From the NCBI RefSeq assembly GCF_001877785.1, contig NZ_MINN01000106.1, positions 186,001 through 250,000 on the forward strand: 64,000 bases of DNA. The letters are read 5' to 3'. The stretch comes from Rossellomorea aquimaris. Lineage in GTDB: Bacteria > Bacillota > Bacilli > Bacillales > Bacillaceae_B. Each line of letters begins with the position of its first letter. Within the stretch, counting starts at the first letter, position 1. Both the position numbers and the translations under genes were made by a program. The notes below the pieces were generated by a model. The model worked only from the letters and a program-made list of their open reading frames with translations. It was not told the origin of the DNA and did not search any database. Of this stretch, positions 58,784-64,000 are shown piece after piece.

Positions 58784-60016
58784 TTAAAACGCCCAGCCGC
58801 CGTCACGGAAGACAGGTTCTTCTGTACCGTCTTCTTTGATTCCATCGATGTTCATCTTGTCTGAACCGATCATGAAATCAACGTGGGTGATACTGTTGTT
58901 CAGTCCGTTTTTATCAAGTTCTTCCTGACTCATTTTCTTTCCGCCTTCGATACAGAATGCATAAGCATTCCCGATGGCGAGGTGATTTGATGCGTTCTCG
59001 TCAAACAACGTGTTGTAGAAAAGGACGTTTGATTGGGAAATCGGTGATTTATGGGGAACCAGTGCGATTTCTCCAAGGTAGTGTGAGCCATCATCCGTGT
59101 CAACAAGGCGCTTCAGGATTTCTTCGCCTTCTTCCGCTTTTACGTCGACGATACGGCCGTTTTCAAACGTGATGGTGAAATTGTCGATCACGTTCCCGCC
59201 GTAGCTTAATGGCTTCGTGCTTGAAACAGTACCGTTGACTCCTGTTTTCAATGGAACGGTGAAGACTTCTTCGGTCGGCATATTCGCCATGAACTCGACA
59301 CCCTGCTCATTGACACTTCCCGCACCTACCCAAAGGTGTCCTTTTGGAAGCTCGATTGTCAGGTCTGTACCCGGAGCCGTATAGTGAAGCTTTTGGTAGT
59401 TCTTATCGTTCAGGTATTCCACTTTTTCATGAAGTGTTGCGTCATGGTCCTTCCAAGCCTGAACCGGATCTGCCTGATCGGCACGTACCGCTTTGAAAAT
59501 GGCATCCCATAATAAGTCCACTTGCTCGTCTTCGGAAGCATCCGGGAATACTTTCGCAGCCCAATCTTTTGAAGGAGCGGCAAGTACACACCAGCTTACT
59601 TTGTCGGATTGGATGAACTGACGATATTTGGACATCGCTTTACCGGCAACCTTCTGGAAGTTGGAGATGCGGTCAGGGTCCACACCCTTCAGAAGGTCCG
59701 GGCTTGAAGAGACGATGCTCATGAACGCAGCGCCGCCTTCTGCGAGCTCTTCAACTTCACGTGCTTTCCATTGAGGGAACTCCTGGAATGCTTCATCTGG
59801 TGCAAGGTCATACTTAGTACGATTCACAACATCGTCATTCCAATTCACATAAACATGCTTTGCGCCAACTTCGTAGGCTTTTTTTACTACAAGGCGGACA
59901 AACTCTGCCGCATCGATGGAGGTGTTGATCACCAAAGTTTGACCCTTTTGTACGTTGACACCGACTTGAACGGCAAGATCTGCGTACTTTTCGAGGTTTT
60001 GCTGAAAGTTAGACAT
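58784..60016 (-). CDS. ampS: M29-family aminopeptidase AmpS
   Basis: A 410-residue metallo-aminopeptidase of clan MQ. The C-terminal half carries the metal site: GVEFMANMPTEEVFTVP, SHYLGEIALVPHKSPI with glutamate and histidine ligands, FYNTLFDENASNHLAIGNAY, and THVDFMIGS. N-terminal VNVQKGQTLVINTSIDAAEFVRLV is the usual start. Dimeric enzymes of this family release N-terminal residues from peptides using Co/Zn/Mn. AAAGGAGA precedes ATG. Monocistronic. Confidence 0.92.
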   Translation of the reverse strand: MSNFQQNLEKYADLAVQVGVNVQKGQTLVINTSIDAAEFVRLVVKKAYEVGAKHVYVNWNDDVVNRTKYDLAPDEAFQEFPQWKAREVEELAEGGAAFMSIVSSSPDLLKGVDPDRISNFQKVAGKAMSKYRQFIQSDKVSWCVLAAPSKDWAAKVFPDASEDEQVDLLWDAIFKAVRADQADPVQAWKDHDATLHEKVEYLNDKNYQKLHYTAPGTDLTIELPKGHLWVGAGSVNEQGVEFMANMPTEEVFTVPLKTGVNGTVSSTKPLSYGGNVIDNFTITFENGRIVDVKAEEGEEILKRLVDTDDGSHYLGEIALVPHKSPISQSNVLFYNTLFDENASNHLAIGNAYAFCIEGGKKMSQEELDKNGLNNSITHVDFMIGSDKMNIDGIKEDGTEEPVFRDGGWAF

Positions 60017-60237
60017 ATGTATTCTCCTTTTTTTCAGAATGTTCTATTACAATTCAATTGTATCAGTGCCATCAAGGTTTGCAAGTGTTTTCAACCGACA
60101 TAAATAGACGGGTCCCGCTTTAGCACGAAAGAGGGAATATGAACGTTCTTTTACAATCCCCGTTTTTTGTCGACAGGTCTGAAGACCCGCGGATATAATA
60201 ATCTTATATCTTTAGTGAAATGAAGGGGGAAACCTGG

Positions 60238-60630
60238 TTGGCCTGGAATGTACTTTTACTAAGAATGTCCGCAGTATATGCATTGATCGGGGCCTTTATG
60301 GGATCTCATATGGCAGGGGCGGGCTCATACGCATTTAAACCCATCCATGCACATATTCTGGTTGTAGGATGGCTGAGTCTTTTTGCTTTTTCATCTTATT
60401 ACCGGTCGTATAAAGTTCCGAAGACTTCAAAGCTTGCTGCTTTTCACGTCTGGACTGCCATCATCGGGACATTTGGATTGACGTCCGGAATGTGGCTTTA
60501 TAATCTTAATCCGTTTAATCTTCCCGGGACGTTTACCATGGTCTTTTATATCGTCGGCGGGACAACGCTGCTAGTCAGCTTCTTCCTGTTCATGCTGATG
60601 ACATTCAAGTATGCGGAGAGCAAAAAGTAA
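60238..60630 (+). CDS. Small haem-copper oxidase subunit I-like membrane protein
   Basis: A 130-residue four-helix membrane protein with histidines in SHMAGAGSYAFKPIHAHILVVGWLSLF and FHVWTAI. The H-x-H...GW arrangement resembles the first helices of haem-copper oxidases and nitric-oxide reductases, and similar short Bacillus proteins are annotated as cytochrome oxidase-like. GAAGGGGG lies 8-9 nt before the TTG at 60238 and TATAAT at 60194; the ATG at 60220 has no ribosome binding site. Its neighbour nsrR suggests NO-related haem binding, unproven. Confidence 0.65.
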   Translation: MAWNVLLLRMSAVYALIGAFMGSHMAGAGSYAFKPIHAHILVVGWLSLFAFSSYYRSYKVPKTSKLAAFHVWTAIIGTFGLTSGMWLYNLNPFNLPGTFTMVFYIVGGTTLLVSFFLFMLMTFKYAESKK

Positions 60631-60634
60631 GCGG

Positions 60635-60668
60635 GAAGCCTGTTTCCAGTTTGGGGACAGGTTTTTTT
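60635..60668 (+). terminator. Terminator of the haem-protein gene
   Basis: AAGCCTGT and ACAGGTTT form a stem with inner TTCC/GGGG pairs, followed by seven T. Confidence 0.7.
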
Positions 60669-60720
60669 GTGGGGGATTTTAGGTAGTGTCCGGATCCCGG
60701 TTAAAGGGGGGCGGCTTGGT

Positions 60721-60908
60721 GTACCAGGTACAGGAGCGGAGATTTGTACCTGGTACAAAAGTGTCGAACAGTACCAGGTACAGAAAGGGCTGTTTGTACC
60801 TGGCACAAAATGAATGATTTGTGCCAGGCACGGAGAGAGAAGTTTGTGCCAGGCACAGAAGAGGCGTTTCGTGCCAGGCACAGAAAGATCAAATTGAGCC
60901 TGGCACCC
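60721..60908. repeat. 25-nt phased array of GTRCCWGGYAC palindromes
   Basis: Eight units at 60721, 60746, 60771, 60796, 60821, 60846, 60871 and 60896, each exactly 25 nt from the last. Cores run GTACCAGGTAC, GTACCTGGTAC, GTACCTGGCAC, GTGCCAGGCAC and GAGCCTGGCAC, drifting along the array; an AAA or AGAA tract usually follows. Confidence 0.9.
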
Positions 60909-60930
60909 GCCATGAAAGAGCACCGAAAGC

Positions 60931-60966
60931 TAAAAAAAGAAGCCTTTCACAACAATGAAAGGCTTC
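60931..60966 (-). terminator. Terminator of nsrR
   Basis: GAAGCCTTTCA pairs with TGAAAGGCTTC, followed on the minus strand by seven U. Confidence 0.9.
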
Positions 60967-60971
60967 ATCCG

Positions 60972-61424
60972 TTACTGTTCGGTTTCCGGCTGCTGTTCCT
61001 GAAAAAGCAGTCGGTAATCCATCGGGTTTGTAACGAGATCGGCGAGTGTATATCCGTCAAGCACCGTTAGATAGGCGTTCAGGGCTTTGGCGAGGACATG
61101 CTTGAGGCCGCAGACGGGAGTGATGACGCAGCTGTTGTTTTTGCCGAAGCATTCGACAAGTTCAAAGTCTTCTTCTGTTTTCCGTACGAGCTTGCCGATG
61201 TTGATGTCAGCCGGCTCCTTGGCAAGCTTGATCCCGCCGTAACGGCCGCGGATGGTTTCGATGATCCCCATTTTCCCCAATTCATAGGTGACCTTCATGA
61301 GATGGTTCTTGGATATCTGATAAGAATCTGCGATTTCTTTTATAGTAGAGAGTTCAGACTTAGGCTTGGACGCCAGATAGATCAAAACTCTCAGTGAATA
61401 GTCAGTGTACAGTGTCAATTTCAT
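60972..61424 (-). CDS. nsrR: Rrf2-family NO-sensing repressor NsrR
   Basis: A 150-residue Rrf2 regulator: winged HTH (MKLTLYTDYSLRVLIYLA; ISKNHLMKVTYELGKMG, RYGGIKLA wing) and an Fe-S cluster-binding loop with three cysteines in VECFGKNNSCVITPVCGLKHVL. Such clusters react with NO, releasing DNA. It lies divergently next to hmp, its canonical target, and a matching operator precedes hmp. A terminator follows. Start ATG 61424 is preceded by AAAGGGTGA on the minus strand. Confidence 0.92.
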   Translation of the reverse strand: MKLTLYTDYSLRVLIYLASKPKSELSTIKEIADSYQISKNHLMKVTYELGKMGIIETIRGRYGGIKLAKEPADINIGKLVRKTEEDFELVECFGKNNSCVITPVCGLKHVLAKALNAYLTVLDGYTLADLVTNPMDYRLLFQEQQPETEQ

Positions 61425-61562
61425 ATGAATTCACCCTTTTCATTCCTATGTACCTATTATACTAATCCGCAACGTTTGTGTCTAAATAATGTATGCAATT
61501 GTGTCAAATCTGTTAAAGAAGTATTTAAAATATTGCTTTGAGTCCGTTATCGGTGTAAGTTA

Positions 61563-61585
61563 AAGATGTATTAAAAATATTTCTT
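61563..61585 (+). promoter_or_regulatory. NsrR operator upstream of hmp
   Basis: AAGATGTATT then AAAAATA then TTTCTT matches the known NsrR consensus (AAGATGYATTT-N-AAATRCATCTT) at about 20 of 23 positions. It ends 14 nt before the hmp start. Confidence 0.8.
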
Positions 61586-61599
61586 TAGAGGTGAATGAA

Positions 61600-62829
61600 A
61601 TGTTATCTCAAAAAACAATTGATATCGTGAAATCTACTGCACCTGTTTTAGAGGTGAAAGGGACTGAAATTACTTCTGTATTTTATAAAAATATGTTTGC
61701 AAGCCATCCGGAATTATTGGACATTTTCAACCATGCCAACCAAAAGAGAGGAAGACAGCAGACAGCACTCGCCAATACGGTTTATGCGGCTGCTAAGCAT
61801 ATCGATCAATTAGAAGCATTGCTTCCTGCCGTGAAGCAGATCGCTCATAAGCACAGAAGCCTCGGGATCAAGCCTGAGCACTACCCGATCGTAGGGGAGC
61901 ATTTGCTCGGTGCCATCAAAGAAGTGCTTGGCGATGCTGCCACTGATGAAATCATCGGGGCATGGGCAGATGCTTACGGCGTGATTGCAGGAGTCTTCAT
62001 CGATGTGGAAGAGCAAATGTACGTGGAAGCAGAAAGCAAGGAAGCGGGCTTCCGTGACTTCAAACCATTCGTCGTTGCGAAGAAAGTGAAAGAAAGCGAT
62101 GTAATCACTTCCTTCTACCTGAAGCCTCAGGACGGAGAGAAAGTACCTTCGTACAATCCAGGTCAGTACATTTCAGTCCGGGTGACGATTCCAGGTCAAA
62201 AGAATACACATATCCGCCAATACAGCTTATCAAGTGCATATAACGAAGAGTACTTCCGTATCTCTGTTAAAAAAGAAGCGGAAATGGACCCGAACGGAAT
62301 TGTTTCTGTTTTCCTTCATGAGGAAGTCCAGGAAGGAAGCGTCATCGAAGTGAGCGCCCCTGCAGGAGACTTCTTCTTGAATCAAGAAAATAGAGAAGGC
62401 AAGGTTGCACTTATCTCAGGCGGTGTTGGTATCACTCCGATGATGAGCATGCTTGAAACCATTGCGGAAGAAACACCTGAACGCCCGGCTGCATTCATCC
62501 ACGCGAGTAAGAATGAAAACGTGCAGGCATTCAGGAAAGACATAGACGGCCTTATGGATAAGCTTGAAAACGGAAAGGCCTGCTATATCCTTGAGAATCC
62601 GGCCAACGTTTCTCTCTGCCACTTTTCCGGCTATGTGAATAAAGAAATCCTCTCCACCTATGTTGACAGCGAGACGGAATGCTATGTGTGCGGACCTGCA
62701 CCATTCATGAAAGCCGTGATCATGACATTGAAAGAAATCGGTCTTCCTGAAGACAAAATCAATTTCGAGTTCTTTGGTCCTGCGATGGATCTGTCAACGG
62801 TTGATGAGAAGGAAAAAGTGAAAGCTTAA
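61600..62829 (+). CDS. hmp: Flavohaemoglobin Hmp (nitric oxide dioxygenase)
   Basis: A 409-residue enzyme that oxidises NO to nitrate. The globin domain (1-135) contains SVFYKNMF (B10 tyrosine), IAHKHRSLGI (proximal histidine) and ADAYGVIAGVFIDVEEQ. The reductase follows: FAD motif RQYSLSSAY and NAD motif GGVGITPMMSML, ending NFEFFGPAMDL. The ATG at 61600 follows AGAGGTGA by 5-6 nt; a GTG three codons earlier overlaps that ribosome binding site. Divergent from nsrR, with an NsrR box in its promoter. Confidence 0.96.
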   Translation: MLSQKTIDIVKSTAPVLEVKGTEITSVFYKNMFASHPELLDIFNHANQKRGRQQTALANTVYAAAKHIDQLEALLPAVKQIAHKHRSLGIKPEHYPIVGEHLLGAIKEVLGDAATDEIIGAWADAYGVIAGVFIDVEEQMYVEAESKEAGFRDFKPFVVAKKVKESDVITSFYLKPQDGEKVPSYNPGQYISVRVTIPGQKNTHIRQYSLSSAYNEEYFRISVKKEAEMDPNGIVSVFLHEEVQEGSVIEVSAPAGDFFLNQENREGKVALISGGVGITPMMSMLETIAEETPERPAAFIHASKNENVQAFRKDIDGLMDKLENGKACYILENPANVSLCHFSGYVNKEILSTYVDSETECYVCGPAPFMKAVIMTLKEIGLPEDKINFEFFGPAMDLSTVDEKEKVKA

Positions 62830-62835
62830 TAAGTA

Positions 62836-62873
62836 AAAAGCAGGCATCAGGAGCAATTTCCTGATGCCTGTTT
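62836..62873. terminator. Intrinsic terminator of hmp
   Basis: CAGGCATCAGGA pairs with TCCTGATGCCTG, followed by TTTCATATT; may also serve the small gene on the other strand. Confidence 0.8.
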
Positions 62874-62877
62874 CATA

Positions 62878-63045
62878 TTACAAACGGTGTTCGTCGTTAT
62901 CGACCCTGTTCTTGAAAGCCTCCTGGGTGACAATCAACTCTTCGTCGCCGGGTGGTTTTTCTGTGTGTCTTTCTGTTGTGCTATTTTGAGGGAAATTGCC
63001 CGGATGCCCTTTTTTCTTGTCTTCAAATGATTTTCCGCGTGCCAT
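62878..63045 (-). CDS. Small hydrophilic protein, 55 residues
   Basis: MARGKSFEDKKKGHPGNFPQNS... is hydrophilic, rich in Lys, Glu and Asn, with no recognised family, a style seen in small conserved Bacillus (often sporulation-linked) proteins. GAAAGGAGTG lies 6 nt before ATG at 63045; an in-frame ATG upstream (63063) overlaps that site. The space from 63046 to 63300 shows only AT-rich promoter-like sequence. Confidence 0.6.
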   Translation of the reverse strand: MARGKSFEDKKKGHPGNFPQNSTTERHTEKPPGDEELIVTQEAFKNRVDNDEHRL

Positions 63046-63300
63046 AAGAAACACTCCTTTCAAGATGTCATAAGCCTAGTTTTTCCTGGAGCGATGAAAA
63101 TATGTAGATGATGAAGGCTGGTAAACAGTGGCGTTTGCATCCGGACTGAACGCTCAGTCGGCGGATGTTGCTATTTCGTCAAAAATCATGCCGGTCAAAA
63201 GCAGAATTTCGTATACACTAATAGTAACAAGCGGCCAGCCGCACTTCTTTTGGATAATCAGACAGTCCCGCTGAAATCTTTCAGGAAGCGAGGGATTCAT

Positions 63301-63675
63301 ATGGATTTTTCAATGATTGTTTCTGAACAAAGGATCAAGAAGGCTCAGGAAGACGGGGAGTTTGACAATCTTCCGGGTTACGGGAAGCCGCAGAATCTCG
63401 ACGATGATCTATCGATACCGCCGGCTCTCAGGATGGCGCACCGGATCATGAAGAATGCCGGCTATTCGACAGAAGAAATGGATATGAAGAAAGAAATGAT
63501 GAGGATCGAGGATCTGATCCGGGTCTGTGAAGATGAGGCGGGAAAAAGAGAGCTGCAGAAGAGTCTTAACGAGAAGATGGTGAGATATAACTCGATGCTC
63601 TCGAAAAAAAGAGTGAAGACGAACAGCTCCATTTTTAAGAATTATGAGCAGAAAATTGAAAAGAAACTGCTGTGA
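63301..63675 (+). CDS. DUF1992-family protein
   Basis: A 124-residue protein: MDFSMIVSEQRIKKAQEDGEFDNLPGYGKPQNLDDD then PPALRMAHRIMKNAGYSTEEM, matching the DUF1992 (DnaJ homologue subfamily C member 28-like) domain. A coiled-coil tail (RIEDLIRVCEDEAGKRELQKSLNEK) follows. Function unknown; no J-domain is present. ATG at 63301 is preceded by GCGAGGGAT; the frame extends 17 codons upstream without signals. Monocistronic. Confidence 0.85.
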   Translation: MDFSMIVSEQRIKKAQEDGEFDNLPGYGKPQNLDDDLSIPPALRMAHRIMKNAGYSTEEMDMKKEMMRIEDLIRVCEDEAGKRELQKSLNEKMVRYNSMLSKKRVKTNSSIFKNYEQKIEKKLL

Positions 63676-63679
63676 CAGA

Positions 63680-63712
63680 AAAACCCCCGCTCAATCCGCG
63701 AGCGGGGGTTTT
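63680..63712. terminator. Bidirectional terminator
   Basis: AAAACCCCCGCT pairs with AGCGGGGGTTTT, with the runs needed for both strands. Confidence 0.9.
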
Positions 63713-63721
63713 GCCTATCGA

Positions 63722-64000
63722 TTACTTGATTGGTTTAGGTTTGGTTTGGAACATCGTCTCACACAATCCCCAAGCGATATCGTTTCCGTTCGGATCGGTT
63801 ATGCTGACGATTGGGACAACCCGTGATACTACAGTAACATCGTCCACTTTCGTCATACCGGTTATGAGCTTCATGTTTTCTCCGTTCAATCCGTAGATTT
63901 CTTGTATGTTCAGCGGCTGAAGGGCGGGATTGAACAGAACTTCCATCAAATATCGTTTGGAGGGGTCCTTTCTGGGAACAGTGATTGTATAGTTTCCGTC
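63722..64000 (-). CDS. Hypothetical protein, C-terminal part only (5' end outside window)
   Basis: The frame is open to the window edge; about 92 C-terminal residues are visible, starting DGNYTITVPRKDPSKRYLME and containing GENMKLITGMTKVDDVTVVSRVVPIVSITDPNG and GLCETMFQTKPKPIK. The beta-rich pattern matches no family I recognise. It ends next to a bidirectional terminator. Confidence 0.55.
   Translation of the reverse strand, partial: DGNYTITVPRKDPSKRYLMEVLFNPALQPLNIQEIYGLNGENMKLITGMTKVDDVTVVSRVVPIVSITDPNGNDIAWGLCETMFQTKPKPIK

Noticed and set aside
60744-61070. 108-codon plus-strand frame across the GTGCCAGGCAC array
   Set aside because: Composed of repeat units and the antisense of nsrR; no start signal.

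Overview
The window reads as chromosome from an endospore-forming, low-to-moderate GC Gram-positive bacterium of the family Bacillaceae. Evidence: strong AAAGGAGG-type ribosome binding sites, frequent TTG/GTG starts, intrinsic terminators after most transcripts, and a gene set typical of Bacillus and relatives (LiaFSR, MreBH, NupG behind a guanine riboswitch, QueF behind a preQ1-I riboswitch, NsrR/Hmp, YitT, RDD, DUF2339 and DUF1450 proteins). The genus is inference; a marine or soil Bacillus/Rossellomorea-like species would fit. No rRNA, tRNA, phage, IS transposase or CRISPR was seen.

Layout. 1-9.2 kb: the end of an RND exporter (SwrC-like), a flippase, a CPA1 antiporter, a TspO-like protein and oligoendopeptidase F. 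9.6-13.4 kb: a cell-envelope stress module (liaI-like, liaH, liaF, liaS, liaR; no liaG). 13.9-31.7 kb: mostly single-gene units, including a secreted lamin-tail/phospholipase-D protein, acetyltransferases, DMT exporters, an AldA-like dehydrogenase, a tiny phospholipase A2-like protein, a COG0212 protein, a B12-binding protein/PAS-like/carbonic anhydrase operon and riboswitch-controlled queF. 31.9-39.3 kb: YitT, DUF2339, an ABC-F protein behind a leader peptide and terminator, and VanW. 39.6-46.7 kb: a catabolic-looking group of M20 aminoacylase, NhaC-type antiporter, an unfamiliar regulator, an enolase-superfamily racemase and a GNAT enzyme. 47.2-53.6 kb: a STAS protein, a class F sortase with a likely surface substrate, an anti-sigma factor and an ECF sigma factor, then mreBH. 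54-64 kb: thioesterase, nupG, an MFS exporter, aminopeptidase AmpS, nsrR, hmp and small proteins.

The most unusual structure is non-coding. At least eight intergenic spaces or sub-spaces carry degenerate repeats spaced almost exactly 20 or 25 nt apart. The core differs from array to array (TTATCRAC, CGCCCATAA, CGCGCATAA, GAGCCTGGCTC, GTRCCWGGYAC, CANCTGGTGAA), while period, gap location and some boundary sequences are shared. A separate dispersed repeat of about 135 bp occurs three times, and in two copies a second repeat is inserted near its centre in opposite orientations.

Regulatory circuits visible in sequence: (i) an ECF promoter, TGATCCAAC-13 nt-CGTTAGCT, precedes both the sigma gene and the surface-protein gene; (ii) paired 11-bp repeats with CGAC cores precede the NhaC gene and lie between the regulator and racemase genes; (iii) a near-consensus NsrR box lies before hmp; (iv) a leader ORF, terminator and long-range pairing precede the ABC-F gene; (v) preQ1 and guanine riboswitches precede queF and nupG.
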